A stretch of 64,000 bases of DNA from Caldilinea sp. CFX5 (GTDB lineage Bacteria; Chloroflexota; Anaerolineae; Caldilineales; Caldilineaceae). Location: NCBI GenBank assembly GCA_021405325.1, contig QWII01000001.1, forward strand, positions 263,834 through 327,833. Reading direction: 5' to 3'. Positions 34,107 to 42,670 of the stretch are shown in pieces. A program made the translations under genes and the position numbers. The notes under the pieces are model-generated. The model was given only the letters and a program-made list of their open reading frames with translations. It was not told where the DNA came from and ran no database searches. Within the stretch, counting starts at the first letter, position 1; every line of letters begins with the position of its first letter.

Positions 34107-37100
34107 ATGAGCAACGGTGCGTATCCTAACCAACGCATTGATCAGGCGCCGATTTCTGTGACCGCTGCACCGGCGGCAATGGCCGGCGCAAACCCAACTA
34201 CCTGCTTGCGCGTGCAGCTTCTGGGGACGCCGGCCCTTGCATGGGCTGGGCAGGCGGTCGATCTGACGCGGCGGCAGACGCGCGCCCTCTTCTACCGGCT
34301 GGCAGCAGAGGTGGAACCGCTCACACGCGACCACCTCTGTTTTCTCTTCTGGCCCGATCAGCCCGATACGGTGGCGCGCCGTAACTTGACCAAAGTGTTG
34401 ACCCATCTGCGGCGCGCCCTGCCCCGGCCCGATCTGCTTGTAGTGTCGAGCGCCGATGTGCGGCTCGACCGGGCGCGGGTCTGGTCCGATGCCGCAGCCT
34501 TTGTTGAGCAATGCAGCCAGCCGCCGACGATGACGACGCTCCAGGAAGCGGTGACGCTCTACCGGGGCGCCTTTTTAGAAGGCTTTACCCTGGGCGACGC
34601 TCCTGAGTTTGAACTGTGGGCCGAACAGCAGCGGCGTTTCTTTGAACAGCACTATTTTCAGGCCCTGGCGCATCTGGTCGATCAGGCGGCGGCCGGCCAA
34701 GATTATCCAACGGCCATTGCCTACGCCCAGCGCTATCTGGCCCATGATGAGTTGGCCGAAACCATGCACCGCCGCTTGATCGAATGTTACGCTGCCGGCG
34801 GGGATCGGGGTGCGGCCTTACGTCAATACGAAACGTGCGTCACCATTTTGGAGCGGGAATTAGGGGTCGATCCGCTGCCGGAGACTTATGCCGCGTACAT
34901 GGCAGCGTTGGCCTACCGCCCCCTGCCAACCCGTCAGCCCCCACCGCCGTTGCTCTGGACGACGTTGCCGGGGTTGGCGGCGCCCCTGGTCGGGCGCGCC
35001 CCGGTACTCGACCAACTGGCGCAACACTTTACCAGGGCCAGCCAGGGCCAGGGACGCGTTGTGCTGCTCGTGGGGGAGGCCGGCATCGGCAAGTCGCGCC
35101 TGCTCCAGGAGTTTGCCCAACGGCTGGGAGAGAACGCCCTGGTGCTGGCCGGCGCCGCCCAACCGGGCGAGCAGAGTCTGCCCTACGCCGCCATTACCCA
35201 GGCGCTGCGCCGCGGCATCCACCTCACCGACGCCATGCTCACCGTTGAACCGATCTGGCTGGCCGAGGCATCCCTGTTGCTGCCCGAACTGCGCACGCTC
35301 TATCCTGACCTTGCGCCGCCCTTGCAGACCGACCCGACCCAGGCGCGCACACGGCTCTTTGAAGCGCTCTGTCGGCTGCTGTTGGCACTGGCGACTGACG
35401 ACCCGCCGCTGCTGCTCTGTCTGGATGATCTGCACTGGGCCGACAGCGCCACCCTCGATTGGATCGCCTACCTGGGGCAACGGTTGCGTGGTCAGCGTGT
35501 CTTGCTGGTTGGAACCTACCGCAGCGAGGAGCCGGATCGGCTCTTGGAGCTACGCCGGGTCTGCCGCCGTCTTGGCCTGCTCACCGAAATCGAACTGACC
35601 GGCCTGGCCCCACCGGCGATTGGCGATCTTCTGCGCCAGATCGACGGGAGCGCTCATGACCAGGAGCGCTTGACCCACCGGCTGCACCAGGCGACCGGCG
35701 GCAATGTCTTCTTTCTGCTCGAAATCCTCCAGACGCTCCTGGAAGCCGGCCAGTCGCCGGCAACCTTGACGGAAGAGGGGGAGCTGCCCCTGTCGCCCAC
35801 CGTCAACGAAACCGTGCTGCACCGCTTTCACCGCCTCAGCCCGGTGGCGCAACAGGTGTTGGAGGCGAGCGCTGTGCTGGGGCTGACCTTTCGCTATGCC
35901 CTGGTCAACCATACGGCGGGGCGCGACGAATTGGAAACAATGGACGGCCTGGATGAGGTGGTCAAGCGCCGGCTGTTGGCGGAAGAGGAGGACGGCTACC
36001 GCTTCCACCATGACATTACGCGCCGGGTGATCTACCAGCATCTCAGCCACGGTCGCCGCCGCTTGTTGCACCGCCGGGCCGCCGAGACGTTGGCAACGTT
36101 GCATTCGGCCACGGTCGATGACGTCAGTGGGCAGATTGCCGCCCATTATGAAGCTGGTGGTCTGCCGGCTCAGGCGTTGACCTTTTATCAACGAGCGGCG
36201 ACGGTGGCGCGCCGGCTCTTTGCCCACCAGGATGCACTGAATCACCTGGAACACGCCCTGGCGCTGACGCTGCTGGTCAAGGTAGAGCCGGCGTTATTGA
36301 ACCAACTTCAGGAAACGCGCGCCGATCTGCTGGCGCTGTTGGGGCGGCATGGCGAAGCGCGCACCATCTATGAAAGCCTGCTCGGCCTGGCGTCAACGCC
36401 GGCGGGGCTGTCCGATGCGCTCCCAAATGCGATCAGGCAAGCCCAGTTGCAAACCAAGCTGGCAAAAAGTTGGGGCGCCGGCCAGGCATACACCCAGGCG
36501 CTCGCCCTCTATGAGGCAGCCGAGGCGGCGTTGGACGCGGCGCCGGCCCCCACCGATCCGGCCTGGTGGCAGGCGTGGTTTGCCATTCAATTTGCCCGCA
36601 GCGATGTCTACTATTTTCAGGCGCGCCTGACTGAACTGGCCGCGCTGTTGGACCGTTTGCAGCCGCCGCTCGCCCAGCATGGCTCACCGGTACAGCAGAT
36701 GGACTACTATCATGTGCGGGCGCAGTTGCGCAACCGCCAGGAGCGCTTCTGCACCTCGGTGGAAACCCTGGCGCTGGTTCAACGCATGTTCCAACTGGCG
36801 CAGCAGATGGACGATCCGCTGCTCTATGCCGAAAAACAGTTTAGCTACGGCTTTTATCTGCTCTGGCATGGCGCCGTTGCCAGGGGCATTGACGAGTTAC
36901 AGGCAGCCTTGCAACGGGCAGAGGCGCTGGGGGTCATCAGTCTACAAAATCGCTGTCTGGCCTATCTGACCATCGGCTACCGTCTGCAAGGGGAGCGCGA
37001 ACAGGTGCGGCGCTATAACGAACGCAACCGGCGGGTGGCGGCGCTTGAACAACGCCCCGTCTATCTGGGGACGACGAGCGCCAATGAAGCCTGGCTACAC

Positions 37101-37412
37101 TGGTGCGCCGGCGCCTGGGAAGCCGCGCAGCAGGCAGGACAGGCCGCGCTGACCGCCTGGCAGACGATGGTCTATCCCATGCAGTGGCTGGCGCGTTGGC
37201 CCTTGCTGGCGGTCGCCTTGCAACAAACGCGCTGGGCGGATGCCATGGAACAGGCGCAGGCCATGCTCCACCCTGAACAGCAACAGTTGCCGGCGCCGTT
37301 GACCGCCGCCCTCCAGAGCGCCCTGGCCGCCTGGGCAGCGGAGCAACCAGCGGTCGCCGCGCACCACCTGAAAGCGGCGCTAAACCTGGCCCATGCCCAC
37401 GGTCAGCTTTAA
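34107..37412 (+). CDS. SARP/BTAD regulator with AAA_16 ATPase and repeats
   Basis: 1101 aa. Residues ~30-125 winged-helix (VQLLGTPALAWAGQAVDLTRRQ ... NLTKVLTHLRRAL, split), ~130-275 BTAD with AMHRRLIECYA-like helices, ~290-620 AAA_16 STAND ATPase (Walker A VGEAGIGKSRLL, Walker B LLLCLDDLHWADSATL), then a long helical repeat region. Unlike the SARP at 30247, its ATPase is of the LuxR/adenylate-cyclase-associated type. Likely a signal-responsive activator. Start at 34107 is the first ATG; the ribosome site (GAGG) is distant. Its stop is followed at once by a strong GC-rich hairpin. Confidence 0.9.
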   Translation: MSNGAYPNQRIDQAPISVTAAPAAMAGANPTTCLRVQLLGTPALAWAGQAVDLTRRQTRALFYRLAAEVEPLTRDHLCFLFWPDQPDTVARRNLTKVLTHLRRALPRPDLLVVSSADVRLDRARVWSDAAAFVEQCSQPPTMTTLQEAVTLYRGAFLEGFTLGDAPEFELWAEQQRRFFEQHYFQALAHLVDQAAAGQDYPTAIAYAQRYLAHDELAETMHRRLIECYAAGGDRGAALRQYETCVTILERELGVDPLPETYAAYMAALAYRPLPTRQPPPPLLWTTLPGLAAPLVGRAPVLDQLAQHFTRASQGQGRVVLLVGEAGIGKSRLLQEFAQRLGENALVLAGAAQPGEQSLPYAAITQALRRGIHLTDAMLTVEPIWLAEASLLLPELRTLYPDLAPPLQTDPTQARTRLFEALCRLLLALATDDPPLLLCLDDLHWADSATLDWIAYLGQRLRGQRVLLVGTYRSEEPDRLLELRRVCRRLGLLTEIELTGLAPPAIGDLLRQIDGSAHDQERLTHRLHQATGGNVFFLLEILQTLLEAGQSPATLTEEGELPLSPTVNETVLHRFHRLSPVAQQVLEASAVLGLTFRYALVNHTAGRDELETMDGLDEVVKRRLLAEEEDGYRFHHDITRRVIYQHLSHGRRRLLHRRAAETLATLHSATVDDVSGQIAAHYEAGGLPAQALTFYQRAATVARRLFAHQDALNHLEHALALTLLVKVEPALLNQLQETRADLLALLGRHGEARTIYESLLGLASTPAGLSDALPNAIRQAQLQTKLAKSWGAGQAYTQALALYEAAEAALDAAPAPTDPAWWQAWFAIQFARSDVYYFQARLTELAALLDRLQPPLAQHGSPVQQMDYYHVRAQLRNRQERFCTSVETLALVQRMFQLAQQMDDPLLYAEKQFSYGFYLLWHGAVARGIDELQAALQRAEALGVISLQNRCLAYLTIGYRLQGEREQVRRYNERNRRVAALEQRPVYLGTTSANEAWLHWCAGAWEAAQQAGQAALTAWQTMVYPMQWLARWPLLAVALQQTRWADAMEQAQAMLHPEQQQLPAPLTAALQSALAAWAAEQPAVAAHHLKAALNLAHAHGQL

Positions 37413-37418
37413 AGCACC

Positions 37419-37473
37419 GGGAGCGCCGCCATCCTGGCGGCCAGCAGGTTGCCGCCAGGATGGCGGCGCTCCC
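37419..37473 (+). terminator. 22-bp GC-rich hairpin after the SARP gene
   Basis: Perfect arms GGGAGCGCCGCCATCCTGGC(GG) and complement (37419-37440 / 37452-37473), 11-nt loop, seven bases after the stop, followed by GAGTTTA. A related but distinct hairpin (CCCGG..GCCGGC..GCCGGC..CCGGG) occurs at 37646-37680. Terminator role inferred from position; no U-run. Confidence 0.6.
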
Positions 37474-37483
37474 GAGTTTACCC

Positions 37484-37503
37484 TTGTAGACACTTTGTAG
37501 ACA
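37484..37503 (+). repeat. 20-bp direct repeat TTGTAGACACTTTGTAGACA, copy 1
   Basis: An identical 20-mer is at 42559-42578. It contains the internal duplication TTGTAGACA-CTTTGTAGACA. Both copies lie upstream of an NmrA-like gene, and copy 2 marks the break point of a hydrolase remnant. Confidence 0.85.
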
Positions 37504-37718
37504 AGGCCAGCGGAAACTGTCAGGCCAGGGAGGAATCCTTTTTTTCGGATCAGTTTGTGGGAATCGACTGCACATGGCCCTGGCTCTCCCCGCCACTGCG
37601 CATGCGGAGGCGATCAGATGCGAATGGGGGGTACACACTTGGGGACCCGGCGTTGCCGGCAGGATGCCGGCGTTCCCGGGCAATGGTGTCACCCCTAGCC
37701 GATAAGCGCGAGGGTGGA

Positions 37719-37946
37719 ATGGATGAGATCATCATTTATGCATCATTTTTGATTCGGCTTTCAGCCACCAGGGCGAAGGTTGGCCCTGTGGTGGATGATT
37801 GGCAAGGCGAGTTGCAACATATCCAAAGCGGCCAACGGTGGCGCTTTGCTACGTTGGACGACCTGTTGGCGTTTCTGCGGCTTTACACAGCGGAGTGTAG
37901 CGCCGCTGAATCCCCGGGGCAAGCGCAAGAAGGAGAGGAAGCATGA
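37719..37946 (+). CDS. 75-aa protein translationally coupled to an NmrA-like gene
   Basis: ATG at 37719 after AGGGTGG; its stop overlaps the next start (ATGA at 37943). The product begins MDEIIIYASFLIRLSATRAK and then GELQHIQSGQRWRFATLDDLLAFL, a pattern seen in small proteins of unknown function found near regulators. The overlap supports that it is real and coexpressed with the oxidoreductase. Confidence 0.6.
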   Translation: MDEIIIYASFLIRLSATRAKVGPVVDDWQGELQHIQSGQRWRFATLDDLLAFLRLYTAECSAAESPGQAQEGEEA

Positions 37947-38839
37947 TTCTTGTTGTTGGGGCAACCGGCCGCCTTGGCGGCGCCATTGCGCACCTCCTGT
38001 TACAGCAAGGGCGCGCCGTGCGCATTCTCTGCCGCGCCGACTCGCCCTCGGTGGCGCTGGCGCAACAGGGGCTGGCAACCCCCGCCCAGCGCCTGATTGC
38101 GGCCGGCGCCCAACCGGTTGCGGGGGATCTAAAGGAGCAGGCGTCGCTGGTGGCGGCCTGCACTGCCGTTGACACCGTTATCACCACCGCCAACGCCGCC
38201 ATGCGTGGGGGCGCGGATACCTTTGACAGCGTGGATCGCGCCGGGACAAAGCATCTGATCGACGCCGCGAGGGCTGCCGGGGTGCGCCACCTGATCTATC
38301 TCTCGGCCTTTGGCAGCAGCGCCGACCATGCGCATCCGCTCTTACAGGCCAAAGGGCAAAGTGAAGCCGCCCTCCAGGCCAGTGGCTTGACCTATACGAT
38401 CCTCAAGCCGGGTCCCTTTATGGAAGGCTGGCTGGGCGCCATTATCGGTAGACCACTGGCCGCCGGTCAGCCGGTGACGTTGGTGGGCGCCGGTGCGCAG
38501 AAACAAGCTTTTGTGACCCTGCGCGATGTGGCGGCTTACGCAGTGGCCACAGTGGAGCGGCCGGCGGCCTACAACCGGGCGATCCCCCTGGCGGCGTCCC
38601 CGCTTTGTTCCTGGACAGAAGCGGTGGCGGCGGTGGAACGGGTCATTGGCCGGTCGATCCCTGTGCGCTATGTGCAACCGGGCGAAGCGATTCCCCTCGT
38701 TCCCCCGACCATGAGCGCGCTGCTAACCGCCCTGGAAATGACGGCGGCGGTCATTGATACCGCGCCGGCTGCCGCCATTTATGCCATTACGCCGACGAGT
38801 GTAGACGACTTTGCCCGCCAATTTTTCGGCAAGCAATAA
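37943..38839 (+). CDS. NmrA-like NAD(P)-binding oxidoreductase or sensor
   Basis: 298 aa. Rossmann start ILVVGATGRLGGAIAHLL (GxxGxxG), then RHLIYLSAFGSSADH and LKPGPFMEGWLG, typical of the atypical short-chain dehydrogenase/NmrA family; the usual catalytic Tyr-Lys pair is not evident, so it could be a redox-sensing or isoflavone-reductase-like protein. It ends ITPTSVDDFARQFFGKQ, a tail also preserved in the remnant at 52311. Followed 85 bases later by an AraC-type regulator on the same strand. Confidence 0.85.
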   Translation: MILVVGATGRLGGAIAHLLLQQGRAVRILCRADSPSVALAQQGLATPAQRLIAAGAQPVAGDLKEQASLVAACTAVDTVITTANAAMRGGADTFDSVDRAGTKHLIDAARAAGVRHLIYLSAFGSSADHAHPLLQAKGQSEAALQASGLTYTILKPGPFMEGWLGAIIGRPLAAGQPVTLVGAGAQKQAFVTLRDVAAYAVATVERPAAYNRAIPLAASPLCSWTEAVAAVERVIGRSIPVRYVQPGEAIPLVPPTMSALLTALEMTAAVIDTAPAAAIYAITPTSVDDFARQFFGKQ

Positions 38840-38924
38840 GTGGGTGATCCCAGAGCGATAGAATTTTTACAATCCAACCGATCTCTTAGCTACGACATGG
38901 AAGGTATGAACGAAAGGAGACCCG

Positions 38925-39608
38925 ATGGTTCCGCCCCCTACCGGAACTTTATGTTCATTTGAAGATCAGATGGCCCCTTCGGTGGCGCCGGCTTTTATAG
39001 AAAATCTACGGCTTGTAAGGCTGCCGGTGGCCTTGACCCAAAAGGCTGCGCTACAAACTACCGATGGCGATCCCACTCGGCTGGCATTGATGTCGTGCCT
39101 AGACCACACTGATCCCCTGGTCCACGCCATTGGTCAGGCAATCTTGGGTGAATTGCAGACGGATGGGTTGGTTGATGCGCTCTACCTGGAAAGCCTCTTC
39201 CGCGCCCTGACGATCCACCTGGTGCGGAACCATGCGGTCTCTACCGAAACACCGACACCGGTCAACGGCAAATTACCGCCGGAAGCCTTACAGCGCGTGC
39301 GCGATTATATCCATGACCACCTAAGCGAGGAGATTACGCTGGAAACGCTGGCGGCGCTGGTGCATCTCAGCCCCTATCACTTTGCCCGCAAGTTCAAAGC
39401 GGCGACCGGTCTGCCGCCCTATCAATATGTGCTGCAATGTCGGGTGGAGCAGGCCAAGAGCTTACTGGTTGCCGGACAACAGTCGATTAGCGCGGTGGCG
39501 CAAGCAGTGGGTTTTGCCAGCCAGAGTCACTTGACGCGCCATATCAAACATGCCTTTGGCGTGACGCCTGGTGCGTTGATGCCAGTGGGCAAGAATCGAC
39601 AAAAGTAA
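38925..39608 (+). CDS. AraC-family transcriptional regulator
   Basis: AAAGGAG site before the ATG. 227 aa. The C-terminal ~100 residues contain the double helix-turn-helix: ITLETLAALVHLSPYHFARKF and ISAVAQAVGFASQSHLTRHIK (each slightly over the motif), with FGVTPGALM at the end. The N-terminal part is short and lacks a cupin-type arm, as in some AraC proteins of this size. May control the preceding NmrA-like gene. Confidence 0.9.
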   Translation: MVPPPTGTLCSFEDQMAPSVAPAFIENLRLVRLPVALTQKAALQTTDGDPTRLALMSCLDHTDPLVHAIGQAILGELQTDGLVDALYLESLFRALTIHLVRNHAVSTETPTPVNGKLPPEALQRVRDYIHDHLSEEITLETLAALVHLSPYHFARKFKAATGLPPYQYVLQCRVEQAKSLLVAGQQSISAVAQAVGFASQSHLTRHIKHAFGVTPGALMPVGKNRQK

Positions 39609-39610
39609 TA

Positions 39611-39678
39611 GGACTTACGCAAGACGGTTCGTAGGGGCATGATAGTTCATGCCCCTACGAACCGTCTTGCGTAAGTCC
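39611..39678. repeat. Perfect 32-bp inverted repeat with 4-nt loop
   Basis: Arms 39611-39642 and 39647-39678 (GGACTTACGCAAGACGGTTC... and complement). It starts two bases after the AraC stop and ends eight bases before the stop of the truncated ATPase gene on the other strand. The outer word ACTTACGCA resembles GTTACGCAGTT in the element at 52604. Confidence 0.9.
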
Positions 39679-39686
39679 TGAGTAAG

Positions 39687-40625
39687 TTAGGTGGAGAATA
39701 CACTTGCCACCATGTCAGCGTCATAAATGGGGATGTCGGTCGTTGTGCGAAAGGGATGGTGGTTATACCGCTCACGCAGCAGGAGCAGACTCTCCTCAAC
39801 ATTATGCGGAAAGGCGCCGCCATTGCGATAGTAGGTCAACATGGCGCGCACTTCTTCTTCGGTAAAGCCAAACATCTCACGAAAACGCGTATCCAACGTA
39901 ATATTGGTGCTGATGTTAAAACCGCTGCTGATCAGCTCACTGAGTAGGGTAGGGGAAACACCGGTAATGAACAAGCGGGTTAAACTGCCGACACGCCCAG
40001 TCGTTGCCCCTTTCAGCAAGTTAAAGAAGTAGCAGAGAAAACTGGCAGCACTGGTTAATTCCCGGGAAGCCTGTTCACCCTCCTGTTGCCGAATGGTGAG
40101 GGCAAAGTGGTCGTAATTATCGATCAATCCATACAGTTTTACCCTTTTTTCAGCACCATAAGCAAAGAGCTTTAACAGTTTCTGCTCGGCACGTTGCGCT
40201 GTTGCAAGGTCACGTTGTTCAGTCACGCTAAAGCGTTCACCATAACGCTTTACAAATTTTTCAATGGCAGCATGAAGATGTTCTTGAAAAAGTTGCTCTA
40301 CATTTGCGCTAGTCGGGTTCACAAAGGCAAAGTCGAAGTTCAAAATCAAGTAAGCGTTGCGGTCAGCCGTCGGGTGTTGTCCAATATAAGTATCGCCAAA
40401 GAGGGCGTCAAAATTCTCGTTCTCGTTCACATCATAATAATAGTCCAGCAGCGTTAACCAGAGCGTCTTACCAAAACGGCGCGGGCGAATACAAAAGAGA
40501 TAATAAGGCGCAGCTTCGATCAATGGAATAAAGCGCGTCTTATCCACATAATAAGCATTATCTTCCCGCATTCGCCGGTAGTCGGCCAAAGCGTAGGGGA
40601 TGCGTTTGCGCGGTTGTGTGGTCAT
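39687..40625 (-). CDS. AAA-ATPase-like protein (PF09820 type), C-terminally truncated
   Basis: ATG at 40625 with AGGTG nearby. 312 aa. The family's hallmarks are present: KRIPYALADYRRMREDN, YYVDKTRFIPLIE and the P-loop-like RPRRFGKTLWLTLLDYYYD, then LFITGVSPTLLSEL and FGFTEEEVRAML. Proteins of this family are usually 500 or more residues and end in a PD-(D/E)XK nuclease-like domain, absent here: the gene stops at DADMVASVFST, right beside the 32-bp palindrome. The role of the family is unclear (mobile or defence-related suspected). Confidence 0.8.
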   Translation of the reverse strand: MTTQPRKRIPYALADYRRMREDNAYYVDKTRFIPLIEAAPYYLFCIRPRRFGKTLWLTLLDYYYDVNENENFDALFGDTYIGQHPTADRNAYLILNFDFAFVNPTSANVEQLFQEHLHAAIEKFVKRYGERFSVTEQRDLATAQRAEQKLLKLFAYGAEKRVKLYGLIDNYDHFALTIRQQEGEQASRELTSAASFLCYFFNLLKGATTGRVGSLTRLFITGVSPTLLSELISSGFNISTNITLDTRFREMFGFTEEEVRAMLTYYRNGGAFPHNVEESLLLLRERYNHHPFRTTTDIPIYDADMVASVFST

Positions 40626-40713
40626 GGCGGCACCTGCAAAACGGACAGTCATCGAACGACAAACAATCATGGCGTTGCATTGATTATAGCACAGTTTGCC
40701 GTTGTTCCTCTAG

Positions 40714-40941
40714 TTTGCCCTGAACCTTTTTCCAGTCGCCGCTCTCTTTATCCTAGACCTGGCGCTGCACATCGACGGGACTTATGCCCTGGCCTATGGC
40801 TATCGCGGGCTGGCTTATCAGATGCTGGGTGCGCGGGAAGCGGCAATCGCTGATTACAACAAAACCTTGACCCTGTTGGAAAACGCCGGGCAGCGACGCT
40901 GGGTGCAAGAAAAGCTGAACATTCTGCTAGAGACGGCGTAA
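40714..40941 (+). pseudogene. C-terminal remnant of a TPR protein
   Basis: Open frame without a start: ALHIDGTYALAYGYRGLAYQ then MLGAREAAIADYNKTLTLLE and a stop at 40939. One complete tetratricopeptide repeat and part of another are readable. Probably the 3' end of a deleted gene. Confidence 0.5.
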
Positions 40942-41059
40942 ACCTGCCAGGCATAGGGTGCGCAAGAATAGACAAAGGTAGCGCAATAATGTGGAAGACA
41001 GCACCAACTGGATGCGCTACCCTGTAAGCTCATCAAAGAAATCAGAATGGAGGCAAAAA

Positions 41060-42247
41060 ATGGGATTGTTAGATATGAGCTGGGGAAGTCCTAAGTTTGA
41101 GACTATAATCAACAACGGGAATCCCCACAAGCGACTTGACATTGCGATCATAGGTGATGGGTATACTTCATCACAGCAGGCTCAATTCCGGCAAGATGTC
41201 AATAAGATCATTGATGCCTTTCGCAATACTGAGCCTATACAAACATACTTCAACCATTTTAATTTTCACCGGATCAACGTGTTCTCCGCTGAATCAGGCA
41301 CTGATGATTCCTATGCTACCCCGCCTATCACCAGGAAAACTGCTTTGGATACCGGCTTTTCACCTGTAGAGGGGATCATTCAAGGATCGGGCGTGCGTGC
41401 CAGAAGGCTGGTAGGGCCAAGTGCATGGGTCATGAGCGTTGCGACCTTATCTGGCGCGCCATGGGATTATATTATCGTCGTGGTCAATTACCCAGTGTAC
41501 GGAGGGGCAAGCGACCCGCTGATGCTAGTCGCTTATACAAGCAATGGGCCAACAAATTTTCCGCAAATAGCTGTCCATGAAGCAGGCCACTCTATCGCCA
41601 AACTAATGGACGAGTATACTGGTGATCTACCGGACATTGATTTTGTCCAGGGCTGGACGTTGCCAAGTATCCTACCCTGGCCAAATGTGGATACTAATGG
41701 AGCCAACCCCAAGTGGCGACCCTGGATCTCTGCCGGCACTCCGCTTCCGACACCTGCCATAGCGGCTAACGCCGACCGGATAGGCGCTTTTGAAGGTGCA
41801 GCCAACATGACGAACGGAGTGTACCGCCCCAAGCAGCAATGCCTGATGCGGAATTCCAACCACCAATTTTGTGAGGTATGCACAGAACAGTGGATCAAGG
41901 TCATTTACCAAAAGTCAAATATTGTTGACTCTTTTACACCAGCTTTCAACCCGCCAATTCCGCTTATGTTCAGCGGAACACAAAATATAACTTTCAGGGC
42001 TAGGGTAGTTCGTCCTAACAATATCCACACTACCTGGCGAACGAAAAAATTGGAGGACACACGTTGGCAGACACGTCAACGCACCGACAACTATGCCAAC
42101 TTCCAGGTAGCCCTACCCGCTAGTAATGTACTGGGTACCTACTGGCTTGTCGAGGTTGCACTTGAAGATCGGTCGCCGATGATCCGAACAAATGCAATTA
42201 AAGCACAAGCAAAACAGACTTATACCTGGCATGTTATCACGAATTGA
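41060..42247 (+). CDS. M64 (IgA-peptidase-like) metallopeptidase
   Basis: ATG at 41060 with GGAGG six bases upstream; the longer frame lacks a ribosome site. 395 aa. It opens RLDIAIIGDGYTSSQQAQF, the conserved start of the M64 domain, and has the zinc motif HEAGHSIAKLMDEY (His173, Glu174, His177, Asp184). A conserved Cys-rich stretch CLMRN...FCEVC follows, then a beta-rich C-terminal domain of about 100 residues. Most M64 proteins are secreted, but no signal peptide is seen here. Substrate unknown. Confidence 0.88.
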   Translation: MGLLDMSWGSPKFETIINNGNPHKRLDIAIIGDGYTSSQQAQFRQDVNKIIDAFRNTEPIQTYFNHFNFHRINVFSAESGTDDSYATPPITRKTALDTGFSPVEGIIQGSGVRARRLVGPSAWVMSVATLSGAPWDYIIVVVNYPVYGGASDPLMLVAYTSNGPTNFPQIAVHEAGHSIAKLMDEYTGDLPDIDFVQGWTLPSILPWPNVDTNGANPKWRPWISAGTPLPTPAIAANADRIGAFEGAANMTNGVYRPKQQCLMRNSNHQFCEVCTEQWIKVIYQKSNIVDSFTPAFNPPIPLMFSGTQNITFRARVVRPNNIHTTWRTKKLEDTRWQTRQRTDNYANFQVALPASNVLGTYWLVEVALEDRSPMIRTNAIKAQAKQTYTWHVITN

Positions 42248-42426
42248 ATGAGGCCGTGATGTCCTTGGTGTTGGATGGGCTGGCGATAGATGGGGCATCT
42301 TCAACAAGAGACTGGCGCACCTCCTCGCCATGCAGGGAATGATAGTAGGCAGCCAAGTGATTAGCGTTTCCGAGGAGCGGTGTACCCAGTCATCAACACA
42401 CAGCGTGCAGAGGAGGAAAGTCAACC

Positions 42427-42575
42427 ATGTCTGACCTGAATGCTATATCGGTACTGGCGAAAAGCGGTTACGCGAAGTCAACGGCACAAACCTCTATTAC
42501 GAAATGGCCGGCGCCGGTGATCCGGTGGTCTTGCTGCATGGCTTGGGTTGGGATCAATTTGTAGACACTTTGTAG
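42427..42575 (+). pseudogene. N-terminal remnant of an alpha/beta hydrolase
   Basis: A GAGGAGG site and ATG at 42427 start a frame (MSDLNAISVLA) that is shifted relative to the following REVNGTNLYYEMAGAG / DPVVLLHGLGWD, the unmistakable start of an alpha/beta hydrolase (HG oxyanion motif). The sequence breaks off at the 20-bp repeat TTGTAGACA... at 42559. The DNA from 42248 to 42426 also has an open but unrecognised frame. Confidence 0.65.
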
Positions 42576-42578
42576 ACA
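42559..42578 (+). repeat. 20-bp direct repeat TTGTAGACACTTTGTAGACA, copy 2
   Basis: Identical to 37484-37503. Sits exactly at the point where the hydrolase remnant loses its homology, about 90 bases upstream of the second NmrA-like gene. Confidence 0.85.
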
Positions 42579-42670
42579 GCGCCACGGTTAACTGACCCTA
42601 GCGAGCAATCCAGTCCCGCCGGCGACACACCATTTGCCGGCAGGGACGTATGACTTGAGGAGGAACCACT

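Noticed and set aside
42248..42426. Possible extra remnant before the hydrolase fragment
   Set aside because: One frame is open (with AHLLAMQGMIVGSQVISV), but no family could be recognised, so it is not called.
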